DNA of 64,000 nucleotides from Streptomyces sp. NBC_00289 (GCF_041435115.1 NZ_CP108046.1:806001-870000); one strand, 5' to 3'; shown: positions 29,241 through 37,481, counted from the first letter of the stretch. Made by a program: numbers and translations. The notes: generated by a model from the letters alone, not told the origin.

Positions 29241-29744
29241 TCAGCTCCTACGCATCAGCGCGGGATCGGTGCGGTACAGCCAGTCGCGGGCGGTGACATC
29301 GTTGAGCACGGTGTACCCGGCGATCGCGGCCCGTGCCTGCTCGGTGTCGGCGTGCCGGACCTCGGCCCCGATGACGACGCCAAGTTCGGCTTCCCAGTCC
29401 ATCTGTGTGGAGGAGGCGGGCAGGGTCACGTCGTCGTACGCGCCGACCAGCGCCCGCGCGAACTTGGAGAACAGTGTGGGGTGCGAGGGGAGTTCGCGGC
29501 CCATCTCCAGTATGTGGGTGCGGTAGTTGAGGCCGACGCATACGACCTTCTCCGGGGCGACGACCACGGGGGCGTAGTCCAGGGCGCCTTCGTAGGTGTC
29601 GCCGTCGGCGTCCGCGGCGCGCGCCGCCCAGTCGGTGTGGCGCAGGAAGGCCACCAGGTCGCTCTCGCCGAGGTCGACGGCCTTGTCCTCGTCAACGCGG
29701 ACGGCGCGGGTCGTGCCGTTGACACGGATCGTGGCGAGCTTCAC
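29241..29744 (-). pseudogene. fumarylacetoacetate hydrolase family protein, C-terminally truncated
   Basis: A GTG start at 29744 overlaps the dioxygenase stop (GTGA). The 167 residues include VVCVGLNYRTHILEMG, the metal-binding glutamates in MDWEAELGVVIG, and GYTVLNDVTARDWLYRTD with the metal aspartate. Intact family members have about 280 residues and continue with the QW..GK.FD..TP.GP block. Here the frame ends in unrelated RRS right after RTDPAL. About 110 residues are lost, so activity is improbable. Next to a gentisate dioxygenase it would have been the maleylpyruvate/fumarylpyruvate hydrolase of the gentisate pathway. Confidence 0.75.
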
Positions 29745-30595
29745 TGCTGTTCTCCTCGGGAGGTGCGGGCGAGGCCCAGGGCCTCGTAGACGGGCTCGTC
29801 GCTGAAACGGAAAAGGTCGACCTGGGTACGGGCGGACAGTGAGACCTCGCACCAGGACGGGACGACGAACAGGTCGCCCTTGGCGATCTCGAAGACCTTG
29901 TCGCCGACGTGGGCGACCGCCTCGCCCTCGAACACCTGCCAGACCGCGGAGCCGACCGTGCGCACCGGGACGGTCTGTGTGCCGGCCCGCAGTCGGCGCA
30001 TCTCGGTGCGCATCGTGACCAGGGCGTCCTTGCCGGTGGTGGGGTTGGAGAAGCGGACTCCGGCGTGCCCGGACTCGATCACGCCGGGTACGCCTTCGTC
30101 CTGCAGTTCCAGCTGGGCGGTCAGGGCGGCGTCGGTGTGTTCCCAGCGGTAGGCGTTCAGCGGGGAGTTGGGCTGGTCAGGCCGGCTGATCGGGCGCAGT
30201 CCGGGCTGCCCCCACAGCCGTTCGCCGCGCGAGCGCTCGGGTGTTTCGCGGGTGGAAAGCTGGTCGGGGCCGAACTCGAAGAAACCGCCGTCGAGTTTGG
30301 AGAAGAGCGGGATGTCGAGGCCGTCGAGCCAGGCCATCGGCTCGTCGGTGACGTTCTGGTGCTCGTGGAAGGCCCAGCTCGGTGTGAGCAGCAGGTCACC
30401 GCGCCGCATGGCGACCGCGTCCCCGTCGACGTTGGTCCACACGCCTTCGCCTTCGAGCACGAACCGGAAGGCTCCCTGGCTGTGCCGGTGCGAGGGATTC
30501 GCGGCGCAGGACCGCCACAAGGTGTACCGGCCGGGCCCGGCTCTCCAGGCGATCAGGGGAAGCCAGGCCGCCCCTCCCCCGGACCTGATCACCAT
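29741..30595 (-). pseudogene. gentisate 1,2-dioxygenase, N-terminally truncated
   Basis: The double-cupin enzyme is recognisable from about residue 30. HRHSQGAFRFVLEGEGVWTN carries the iron-ligand histidines, then GDLLLTPSWAFHEHQN with the third ligand, WLDGLDIPLFSKLDGGFFE, and the second cupin AVWQVFEGEAVAHVGDKV and GDLFVVPSW. Intact enzymes have about 340-370 residues. Here the first ~90-100 are missing and the frame begins in sequence shared with the junction to the iclR fragment. The enzyme would open the ring of gentisate to maleylpyruvate. Ligands are intact, but the missing N-terminus makes function doubtful. Confidence 0.75.
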
Positions 30596-31088
30596 CGCCC
30601 ACCCTCACCTGCAACGGCTGGCGGACGCCGTCCGCGAGACGACCCACCTGATGGTGCTCGAAGGCAACGCAGCCCGCTTCCTGGACGGCGTGGAGGGCCC
30701 CCAGGCACTGCGCGTCAGCTATCGCACCGGCACCCTCCTGCCCGCCCACGTCACCTCAGGCGGCAAGACCCTGCTCGCCGCGCTGCCGGCCGACCGGCTG
30801 CGCGCCCTCTACCCCAACGGGCTCCCCGGCGGGCGGGCCGACGCCTCCGACGACGTGGAGCGCCTGTTCAACGAGCTGGTGTCGGTGCGACGGACCGGCT
30901 ACGCGATCAATCTGCAGGAGAGCGAACGCGGGGTGCATGCCGTCGGCGCATGCGTGCGCGACCGCACGGGCACCGCAGTGGCGGCCGTGGCGGTTGCGGC
31001 TCCGTCGGTCCGATGCACGCGCGCGAGCCTGGCGGAGTTGTCCCGACCCTTGCTGGCATCCGCGCGGGACATCGGTCAGAGTCTGTGA
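30587..31088 (+). pseudogene. IclR family regulator, DNA-binding domain lost
   Basis: The plus frame to TGA 31088 encodes the IclR effector domain only: LQRLADAVRETTHLMVLEGN, then LRVSYRTGTLLPAHVTSGGK with TLLAALP, TGYAINLQESERGVHAVGAC and VRDRTGTAVAAVAVAAPSVR. The N-terminal winged helix-turn-helix (~70 residues) is absent. Upstream the frame runs into antisense of the dioxygenase. The gene was divergent from the dioxygenase, so a single deletion removed both 5' ends and the shared promoter. It originally controlled the gentisate genes, by inference from position. Confidence 0.7.
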
Positions 31089-31350
31089 ACGGCGGCGGCT
31101 GCGGCACCGTCGTCCCAAGGCGTACGGCACCGTCGCCCCAAGGGCACCGCAATTCCGTACCTCGGAAGCGGTTACGTCGCCTGAAAGACCCTCTCGTTCA
31201 CCTGTCGCCTCCGGTGACCGGGAGGGATGGCGCCCGGCTCGGAATCTCGCCTTCCGTTGTGGAAACGAGTGCGGCACTCGCAATTTTCCCGAGGCCCATG
31301 CCTTTCCCTCGGCCTCCGAGGGGGTTCGGTAACCCGGAGAATGGCGTGCA
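31089..31350. other. intergenic, no gene seen
   Basis: Downstream of the iclR fragment there is no conserved frame. A short repeat GGCACCGTCGTCCCAAGG / GGCACCGTCGCCCCAAGG occurs near 31110-31145. Confidence 0.4.
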
Positions 31351-31368
31351 GGGGAAAAATCCTTCCCC
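31351..31368. promoter_or_regulatory. palindrome GGGGAAAAATCCTTCCCC
   Basis: An 18-bp dyad with 7 of 9 symmetric pairs sits upstream of the flavodoxin remnant and the SnoaL-DJ-1 genes. It resembles the sites at 34238 and 37433. The tail CCCCCTCACA recurs at 33085-33094 before the XRE regulator gene. Proposed operator of that regulator. Confidence 0.5.
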
Positions 31369-31437
31369 CTCACACCGCGCTCTTCCAATGCAAAGCTTGC
31401 TGACGCACGAGCATGACATTCGAGGAGCCCTGCCACC

Positions 31438-31690
31438 ATGTCCCCTTCCGGACGCCCCACGGTCGCCGATGCCTTTTATTCGGGCTACGGCACACAGCCG
31501 TCATCGCAGAAGCCGTGGCGCGCGGCGCAACGGACGCGATCCTCTTCGCCGCCAAGAACGGCGACAAATCGTCCACTCTGAGCTACGTCACCAGCATCGC
31601 CGCGGCACGGCATGCACTGGATCGTCCTGGGGCCGCAGCCGGGATGGGCATCCACCACGGGCAGTGAGCCCGGAAGTGGTCGCCACCCCG
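31438..31690 (+). pseudogene. WrbA-like flavodoxin/quinone oxidoreductase remnant
   Basis: From ATG 31438 the frames encode SGRPTVADAFYSGYG, then (next frame) HTAVIAEAVARGATDA. After a loss of roughly 60-100 codons follow KNGDKSSTLSYVTSIAA and, in a third frame, HGMHWIVLGPQPGWASTTGS. These are the FMN-binding start (SGYGHT) and the C-terminal part of WrbA-type NAD(P)H:quinone oxidoreductases. Internal deletion and two frameshifts make it inactive. Its place just below a conserved palindrome suggests it was once part of the local redox regulon. Confidence 0.65.
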
Positions 31691-31835
31691 GACATCGCCA
31701 CACGGAGCACCTCGGTGCGCACGTCACGCGACAGGCCACGGACTTCTGCGCCGGGCGGATCGCCCTCGCCACCTGATCACGAGGCTCCCTTTCCCGTATC
31801 CCCTCTCCACTGCACCCACCCGCAAGGAGCGCACC

Positions 31836-32228
31836 ATGTCCGACTCCCCGAACGTCGCCCTCGTCCGCCGGCTGTACGACTCCGGAATGGCGCCCGAGGT
31901 CACCAAGGAAGTCATGGCCCCCGACCTCGTCTGGGACATCACTCCGGGATTCCCGAACAGCGGCGTCTACCACGGCTGGGACAACGTGGCACAGGACTTC
32001 TTCGGCGTGATGATGCCGAGCTACGAGTCCTTCGGCGCGGTGGCCGAGGAGTTCTACGGAGCCGACGACAACCACGTCTTCGTGTACGGGCATTACCACG
32101 CCGAGACGAAGAGCGGGAACAAGGCCGACGTCCGGTTCATCCACCTGTGGACCATCCGCGAAGGCAAGCTCGCACGGATGCGGCAGGCCGCCGACAGCCA
32201 CCTCCTCCAAGAAGCCCTGAACTGCTGA
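31836..32228 (+). CDS. SnoaL-like / NTF2-fold protein
   Basis: The protein has 130 residues from ATG 31836, with AAGGAG upstream (GCAAGGAGCGCACC). The cone-shaped NTF2 fold is suggested by NVALVRRLYDSGMAPEV, LVWDITPGFPNSGVYHGWDN, HVFVYGHYHAETKSGNKADV and FIHLWTIREGKLARMRQAAD. Such proteins act as small isomerases/hydrolases or have unknown roles. No catalytic residues can be assigned with certainty. The gene is 22 nt before the DJ-1/PfpI gene on the same strand, so the two are probably one transcript, below the flavodoxin remnant. Confidence 0.8.
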   Translation: MSDSPNVALVRRLYDSGMAPEVTKEVMAPDLVWDITPGFPNSGVYHGWDNVAQDFFGVMMPSYESFGAVAEEFYGADDNHVFVYGHYHAETKSGNKADVRFIHLWTIREGKLARMRQAADSHLLQEALNC

Positions 32229-32250
32229 CACCATCACCGGGAGATTACCC

Positions 32251-32949
32251 ATGGCGAAGATCCTCTTCGTGATCACCGCGTCCGACCACTGGACGCTGGC
32301 CGACGGAACCCGGCAGCCGGCCGGCTTCTGGGCCGAGGAAGCCCTCGGCCCGTACCAGGTCTTCAAGAAGGCCGGCTACGAGATCGCCACGGCGACACCC
32401 GGCGGAGTACCGCCCACGGCAGACGCGCTCAGCCTCACCCCGGACTTCAACGGCGGCGAGGAAGGCGCGGAGCGCATGCGGACCACGCTGCGTGAGGCGA
32501 CCGAGCTGGCGCAGCCGCTGCGCATCGAGGACGTGCGCGTCGACGACTACGACGCCGTCTTCTACCCCGGCGGCTGGGGCCCGATGGAGGACCTCCCCGA
32601 CAACGCCGAGTCCGGGAAGCTGCTCACCGAGTGGCTCGCCTCGGGCAAGCCGGTGTCCCTGGTGTGCCACGGCCCCGCCGCCCTGCTGGCCACCATCGGC
32701 CCCGACGGGACGTCCCCGTTCACCGGCTACCGCCTGACCGGCCTCTCCAACGCCGAGGAGAAGCAGAACGGTCTCGCGGACCGCGCGAAGTGGCTGCTGC
32801 AGGACCGCCTCGTCAACGATCTCGGGGCGGACTACCGCGAAGCCGATCCGTTCACCCCGCACCTCGAGGTCGACCGCACCCTGTTCACCGGCCAGAACCC
32901 GGGCTCGGCGACTCCGCTGGCCCAAGAGGTGCTCAAGGCACTGAGCTGA
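32251..32949 (+). CDS. DJ-1/PfpI (type 1 glutamine amidotransferase-like) family protein
   Basis: The protein has 232 residues from ATG 32251. It has the pattern of Hsp31/DJ-1-like proteins: MAKILFVITASDHWTLADGT, TGFWAEE-type segment at ~25-32 (AGFWAEEALGPY), YDAVFYPGGWGPMEDLPDN, and the nucleophile elbow SLVCHGPAALLATI with the reactive cysteine. The conserved early glutamate (WAEE) and His after Cys complete the expected site. Family members act as glyoxalases/deglycases or stress chaperones, consistent with an electrophile-detoxification context. It is followed by the XRE regulator gene on the same strand. Confidence 0.85.
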   Translation: MAKILFVITASDHWTLADGTRQPAGFWAEEALGPYQVFKKAGYEIATATPGGVPPTADALSLTPDFNGGEEGAERMRTTLREATELAQPLRIEDVRVDDYDAVFYPGGWGPMEDLPDNAESGKLLTEWLASGKPVSLVCHGPAALLATIGPDGTSPFTGYRLTGLSNAEEKQNGLADRAKWLLQDRLVNDLGADYREADPFTPHLEVDRTLFTGQNPGSATPLAQEVLKALS

Positions 32950-33080
32950 CGCCACAGCTGTGTGGATCGTTTGGTGGCCCAGTACGCACTCCTGCGTGCT
33001 GGGCCACCGTGTCATGGCGCTCGCGGCCGTACAGATCGAAACCGTATGCTTTCCCTACGCCGGCCCAGGCCGACGTAGGC

Positions 33081-33094
33081 AGGGTCTCTCCCCC
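33081..33094. promoter_or_regulatory. half-site AGGGTCTCTCCCCC before the XRE gene
   Basis: TCTCTCCCCC repeats exactly the right arm of the palindrome at 34238, and CCCCCTCACA repeats the flank of the 31351 site. It lies about 40 nt before the regulator start, suggesting autoregulation through a weaker or half-site. Confidence 0.35.
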
Positions 33095-33130
33095 TCACAG
33101 CACCGGGCCCTCTGTGGAAGGCTGAAGACC

Positions 33131-34000
33131 ATGAGCCGCAACCCGCATCTGAACGAGCTGGGTGAATTCCTCAAGGCCCGCCGTGCTGAGCTCAGCCCCT
33201 CCGAGGTCGGACTGCGCGGCGGGCAACGGCGGCGTGTGCGTGGTCTGCGCCGCGAAGAGGTGGCTCTCCTGGCCGCGATCAGCACCGAGTACTACGCGCG
33301 GATCGAGCAGGGCCGTCTCCAGGCGTCGACGCCCCTCCTGAACGAGATCGCCCAGGTGCTCCGCCTGAACGAGGACCAGCGAACCTACCTGTTCGACCTC
33401 GCGGCCAAGGAATCGGTGCGCACGCCCATCTCCGGCGACCGCCAGCAGGCGGATACCCAGCTGCAGCGCATACTGGACAATCTCACCGGCACTCCCGCCT
33501 TCGTCATCGGCCGGCGGACCGACATCCTGGCCTGGAACGAGCTCGCCGCAGCGCTCTGGACCGACTTCGGGCGATTCCCTGAGCAGGAACGTGTGTTCCT
33601 CCGGTTGCTGTTCACCGAACCCTGGATGCGCGAGCTGTACGCCGACTGGGAGGAGGTCACCCGTCTGGCCATCGTCCAGTTGCGTATGGAAAGCGCGCGC
33701 TACCCCGGCGACCGGCTCCTCGCCGCCCTGGTCGAGGAACTCTCCGCCCGCGACGCCCAGTTCCGGCAGTGGTGGGCCGAGCACGACGTCGCGGCACGGG
33801 GCAAGGGCACCAAGAAGCTTCGTCACCCGGCGGTGGGCGAGCTCACGCTCGACTGGGACACGCTCACCTGTGCCACGGACCCCGAGCAGCACATCATCGT
33901 GTGGACCGCGGCACCCGGCTCCCCTTCCCACGACGGACTGCGTCTCCTGGCCTCCTGGGCCACGGACCAGAAGCGAACGGCGTCCGACACCGTGTCCTGA
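33131..34000 (+). CDS. XRE-type (MmyB-like) transcriptional regulator
   Basis: The protein has 289 residues from ATG 33131; in-frame sequence upstream is unconserved. MSRNPHLNELGEFLKARRAE opens a Cro/C1-type helix-turn-helix at residues ~8-75, with the family phrase RGLRREEVALLAAISTEYYA followed by RIEQGR. The rest is the MmyB ligand-binding domain (PAFVIGRRTDILAWNELAAA, TEPWMRELYADWEEVTR, LRHPAVGELTLDWDTLTCAT). Regulators of this group usually sit beside oxidoreductase genes and control them and themselves. Palindromes at 31351 and 34238 flank its neighbourhood. A truncated paralogue lies at 37309. Confidence 0.88.
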   Translation: MSRNPHLNELGEFLKARRAELSPSEVGLRGGQRRRVRGLRREEVALLAAISTEYYARIEQGRLQASTPLLNEIAQVLRLNEDQRTYLFDLAAKESVRTPISGDRQQADTQLQRILDNLTGTPAFVIGRRTDILAWNELAAALWTDFGRFPEQERVFLRLLFTEPWMRELYADWEEVTRLAIVQLRMESARYPGDRLLAALVEELSARDAQFRQWWAEHDVAARGKGTKKLRHPAVGELTLDWDTLTCATDPEQHIIVWTAAPGSPSHDGLRLLASWATDQKRTASDTVS

Positions 34001-34237
34001 ACCTCTCCCCCCATCACTGCGGTCAGCAACCACTGTTGGGCGGGAAGACCATCTCCGGGCAGCTCCCGGCTCCCCTCGACCGTGTACGTGGTGACGGTCG
34101 CCGCCGGGATTCGCGTTCGCGGCGGCCGCAGCACGGGACGATCCCTTCGCCTCGGCCGAAGACCAGCATGACGCCCGGCTCCGCTCGTCGTTTCCGCGTT
34201 CCGGATGATCGCGCCTCCGGTCCCCATCCAGCGCCGT

Positions 34238-34259
34238 GGGGGGAGAGATCTCTCCCCCC
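34238..34259. promoter_or_regulatory. 22-bp perfect palindrome upstream of quinone oxidoreductase gene
   Basis: Two 11-nt arms, GGGGGGAGAGA and TCTCTCCCCCC, abut without spacer, 102 nt before the oxidoreductase start. Its right arm recurs before the XRE gene. Likely operator for that regulator. Confidence 0.6.
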
Positions 34260-34361
34260 TATACCCGTATCCCCGCCACGAACTTTCCCCTTTTCCGGCG
34301 CGCGCCAGGCAGAAAGGTTGGACACCTCAATGACCGCATGCCGAGCAATGAGGTAATTCGA

Positions 34362-35294
34362 ATGAAGGCCGTAGGTTTCACGGAATTCGGCGGGCCGGAG
34401 GTGCTTCGGGTCCTGGAGCTGCCCACCCCCGAGGCCGGTCCGGGCGAGGTCCGTATCCGGGTGCACGCAGCGACCGTCAACGCGATCGACGCCCTGCAGC
34501 GCGGCGGGCCCTCCGGACCGCCGGACGTCCAGCCGCCGTTCGTTCCCGGCATGGACGCCGTCGGCGTCGTGGACCAGATAGGCCCGGGCGCGGACACGCA
34601 CGTGAGGGTCGGCGACCGCGTGATGGCGATCGTGGTCCCCAGCGGCTCGCACGGCGCGTATTGCGAACAGGTCGTGGTACCGGCGGAGTCGGTCGTGCAC
34701 GTTCCCTACACTGCGACCGACGCGCAGGCCGCGTCCCTGCCGATGAACGGCCTGGCCGCCCGCCTGGCGCTGGACACGCTCGATCTGGATCCCGGGCAGA
34801 TCATCGCGGTCACCGGCGCGGCCGGTGCGGTCGGCGGGTACACCGTGCAACTGGCCAAGGCGGACGGATTGCGGGTGGTGGCCGACGCCTCGGAACAGGA
34901 CGAGACGCTGCTCAGGGAACTTGGTGCCGACGTCGTACTGCGCCGCGGTGCCGAGTACCCGGACCGTGTATGCGCGGAAGTCCCCGAAGGCGTCGACGGA
35001 CTCGTCGACGGCGCCGGGCTCGGCGCTCTCACCGCTCGGGCGGTCCGCGACGGCGGCCGGGTGGTGACGCTGCGCGGCTTCGACGGCCCCGGCGAGCGAG
35101 GCGTCGTCTTCGAGCCGGTCGTCGTCTTCGGATACGCCCGGGAGCACGCCAAGCTCGACCAGCTCCGGCAGCAGGTGGAGGAGGGCCGCGTCACACTCCG
35201 GGTGGCCAAGACGTTCCCGGCGGAACAGGCCGTCGAAGCGCATCGGCTCCTCGCTGCGGGCGGCGTGCGGGGCCGGCTGGTCCTGACGTTCTGA
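34362..35294 (+). CDS. NADP-dependent quinone oxidoreductase-like (MDR family)
   Basis: The protein has 310 residues from ATG 34362, which has GAGGT 10 nt upstream; an ATG at 34338 is in frame but less conserved. It is a zinc-free medium-chain reductase. MKAVGFTEFGGPEVLRVLEL is the classic opening, VPGMDAVGVVDQIGPG the substrate domain, and ITAVTGAAGAVGG-like segment (IIAVTGAAGAVGGYTVQLAK) the nucleotide-binding loop, with VLTF at the end. Catalytic zinc cysteines are absent. Members reduce quinones and other electrophilic alkenes with NADPH. It is placed under a strong palindrome and next to the XRE regulator, a common pairing. Confidence 0.87.
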   Translation: MKAVGFTEFGGPEVLRVLELPTPEAGPGEVRIRVHAATVNAIDALQRGGPSGPPDVQPPFVPGMDAVGVVDQIGPGADTHVRVGDRVMAIVVPSGSHGAYCEQVVVPAESVVHVPYTATDAQAASLPMNGLAARLALDTLDLDPGQIIAVTGAAGAVGGYTVQLAKADGLRVVADASEQDETLLRELGADVVLRRGAEYPDRVCAEVPEGVDGLVDGAGLGALTARAVRDGGRVVTLRGFDGPGERGVVFEPVVVFGYAREHAKLDQLRQQVEEGRVTLRVAKTFPAEQAVEAHRLLAAGGVRGRLVLTF

Positions 35295-35349
35295 GTGCCT
35301 GTGTCACATCCCGCACAGGGCAGCCGGCCGTCCGGCCGGCCTTCACCGC

Positions 35350-35466
35350 CTCGGTCCTTGTCCTCGCTCGACGCATCCGCCGCCAGTGCCTGGAGCGGCA
35401 GGCCGCCTCACAGAACACCGCCGTGGCCTTCGCCGACGGCATCAACGGCCCACCGCAGCCCCGGCA
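35350..35466 (-). pseudogene. zinc-ribbon-type small protein fragment
   Basis: The minus strand encodes CRGCGGPLMPSAKATAVFCE followed by AACRSRHWRRMRR. Two CxxC-like cysteine pairs fit a small zinc ribbon seen in short Streptomyces proteins of unknown function. No proper start or stop fits this domain, so it is listed as a remnant. It could be part of an expressed short frame. Confidence 0.35.
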
Positions 35467-35597
35467 CGACCGCAGCCCAACATCCTGCTCCGCGACCACA
35501 ACCAGCCGCAGCCGGGGGCCACCGTCCCTGCCCATACGGGCACCGTAGGACCGGTAGCCGTCTTACGACAGGCGCACGGACGGCCAACGCGAGCGGT

Positions 35598-35975
35598 CTA
35601 CATCCGCTGCACGTACGCAGCCCGCCATTCCGGCGACGGGTCCGTACCCAGCTCGGTCCAGTACTCCCGCCCACCAACGATCTTTCCGTCCCGAACGGTC
35701 CAGAACGACGCCACGCGGTGGACCCCCATGGCGTCGTGCGGGACCTCCACCTCAGAGACCACTGCCTCGCCATCCGCCACGATCCGCAGCACCCGGATCG
35801 ACCACCCCTCCGGATACTCCGCGTTGATGCGAACGAAGTTGTCGCGACCCACGATCCGCTCTCCACTCACGGGCCACTCCACCACCAGGTCATCGGCCAG
35901 CAACTCACCCAGCCCCTCCCAGTCCCGGGCCTGCATGCGGTCCCACAACGCTTCAACGATCTCCGAAGACTCCAT
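35598..35975 (-). CDS. SnoaL-like / NTF2-fold protein
   Basis: The protein has 125 residues from ATG 35975 (MESSEIVEALWDRMQARDWE), a typical start for this fold; the longer frame upstream is unconserved. DDLVVEWPVSGERIVGRDNF forms the characteristic loop (WP.SGERI.G), and VHRVASFWTVRDGKIVGGRE with YWTELG the closing sheet. Proteins of this branch are usually monocistronic and uncharacterised. It is transcribed away from the phosphotransferase gene. Confidence 0.82.
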   Translation of the reverse strand: MESSEIVEALWDRMQARDWEGLGELLADDLVVEWPVSGERIVGRDNFVRINAEYPEGWSIRVLRIVADGEAVVSEVEVPHDAMGVHRVASFWTVRDGKIVGGREYWTELGTDPSPEWRAAYVQRM

Positions 35976-36170
35976 GGCCGCATCCTGACAGGCCCTACTG
36001 ACAACACTCGGTCCGTGATGCCGGATAGCCGCCGACAACAACACTGAAGCCGTACCTGTCATGCCAGCATCGAACACGGGCACTGAGCTTGTTCTTTAAC
36101 CTCTGTCCGCACTCTGACGTTCCCCTGTTAATGGGGTGATCACGGCGAGCTGGTCCGGCACACTGGTTCG

Positions 36171-36953
36171 ATGGAGCACGATGATGAACAGCCGTTGCCT
36201 GGCGGCAACGTCAGTGATGGTGTCGTTCGCGTCGGCGACACCGTTCGCCGTCCGGCAGGAGCGTGGACTCCCTCCGTGCATGCCCTGCTTGCCCACCTGA
36301 ACGAGGTGGGATTCAGCGCGGCTCCTCGCCCACTCGGTATTGACGATCAAGGACGTGAGGTCCTGACCTTCATGCCGGGACATGTGGTCTGGCCCGACCG
36401 GTTCTCGCTGATGGAACCTGCTCGACAACTGGCTCGCGTTGCACGCCTCATCCGAGACTTCCACGATGCCGTGCAGGACTTCACGCCCCCGTCCGACGCG
36501 CACTGGCAGACGCTGATCCCTCCCGAGGGCAGCGACATCATCGCCCATAATGACCTGGCCCCCTGGAACCTCGTGGTCGCAGACGAGACTCGGTGGGCCC
36601 TCATCGACTGGGACGGAGCAGGTCCCGGCTCCGTCTTGTGGGATGTCGCATACGCCATCCACGGGTTCATCCCGCTGTCCGCACATCCAGACTGGCAGCG
36701 CCCGGACGCGGCGGAACGACTGCGAGTCTTCGCCGACGCGTACGGTCTCGATGAGTCCGAACGTCGTCGGTTGGTCCCTCTGCTGGGGCGCCGTACGCGT
36801 TCCATGCACGACTTCCTGCGAGACCAGGCAGCCCAAGGTGTCCAACCCTGGGCAAGGCTGTGGGCTGAAGGCCACGGTGACGCCTGGCGAAACGACGCCG
36901 AATACATCGAGCAACGCGAAGACCAGTGGCTGCACGCCCTGCTCGCCGGGTGA
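36171..36953 (+). CDS. aminoglycoside-phosphotransferase-like kinase
   Basis: The protein has 260 residues from ATG 36171. The APH/choline-kinase fold is indicated by the catalytic loop IIAHNDLAPWNLVV (Brenner motif HxDxxxxN as HNDLAPWN) and the metal-binding DWDGAGPGSVLWDVAYAIHG. The N-lobe is short, with no clear glycine loop, as in many small phosphotransferase enzymes. It could phosphorylate a small molecule such as an antibiotic, homoserine or sugar amine. Resistance is not implied. It is a stand-alone gene between the SnoaL gene and an IS scrap. Confidence 0.82.
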   Translation: MEHDDEQPLPGGNVSDGVVRVGDTVRRPAGAWTPSVHALLAHLNEVGFSAAPRPLGIDDQGREVLTFMPGHVVWPDRFSLMEPARQLARVARLIRDFHDAVQDFTPPSDAHWQTLIPPEGSDIIAHNDLAPWNLVVADETRWALIDWDGAGPGSVLWDVAYAIHGFIPLSAHPDWQRPDAAERLRVFADAYGLDESERRRLVPLLGRRTRSMHDFLRDQAAQGVQPWARLWAEGHGDAWRNDAEYIEQREDQWLHALLAG

Positions 36954-37045
36954 GCTTGTTCTTCATGGTCTGAGGTCGAATTGAGCCTCGAACGAGTCCG
37001 CTCACCTGGGCGTTCGCCGGACGCTGGAGCGGCCTTCGTCTGATC

Positions 37046-37260
37046 ATGTGCTCCGACCAAGGTGCACCGATCGAGACGAAGGCCGTGAAGGTGAGTCTGC
37101 TGCCTGACGCCAGTCCCGGGGAAGCGTTCGCGCAAGCGTCACGCTTCCGGGAGGACCTATTCGACTGCCTGACCATGCGTGGGGACGAGTTGTTCGAGCT
37201 CGTGGACGCGTTGTTGTGCGCGGACGGCCCGGTGACGTCGCCGGTGGACATGACGCTGGG
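37046..37260 (+). pseudogene. IS701-type transposase N-terminal fragment
   Basis: The plus strand encodes ASRFREDLFDCLTMRGDELF followed by ELVDALLCADGPVTSPVDMT. This matches the N-terminus of a large Streptomyces IS701-related transposase family (pattern FR...Y.CLT.RADALFEL.DALLC.DGPV.SL.EL). It ends where the truncated XRE gene begins on the other strand. It differs from the IS701 transposase at 59415. Confidence 0.5.
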
Positions 37261-37308
37261 CGCTGTCGGTCCAGCGTGCGCCGGCCGGAAGGTCGACTGT
37301 GCGGCTGC

Positions 37309-37395
37309 GGGGAGGCCGACCGTGCGCGGACTCAACTCCGCCCTTCGCGCCTTGAGGAATTCTCCCAGCTCGTTCAGGTGCGCGTCGCTGGTCAT
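37309..37395 (-). pseudogene. truncated MmyB-type XRE regulator
   Basis: From ATG 37395 the minus frame encodes MTSDAHLNELGEFLKARRAE followed by LSPRTVGLP. It is nearly identical to the start of the regulator at 33131 (HLNELGEFLKARRAELSP.EVGL). After 29 residues the helix-turn-helix is lost and the sequence passes into the transposase fragment. Its promoter side still carries the palindrome at 37433. It was evidently a second paralogous regulator, destroyed by an insertion and deletion. Confidence 0.7.
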
Positions 37396-37432
37396 GCTGT
37401 CCAGTCTCGCAGCGCCCGGTCCTCGCGAGGGG

Positions 37433-37481
37433 GGGAAGGATCCTTCCCTGGATAAGTCCTTCCCAGGGTGGAATTCTCCCC
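37433..37481. promoter_or_regulatory. tandem palindromes between truncated xre and CMD gene
   Basis: GGGAAGGATCCTTCCC (37433-37448) is a perfect 16-bp dyad. A weaker one, GGGTGGAATTCTCCCC, follows at 37466-37481. Between them is TGGATAAG. The first is the same class as 31351 and 34238, suggesting control of both the divergent regulator and the downstream plus-strand genes. Confidence 0.55.

Noticed and set aside
29909..32272. 787-codon open frame on the plus strand
   Set aside because: It crosses the antisense of the dioxygenase, the IclR domain in another frame and the SnoaL gene; no conserved sequence in this frame.
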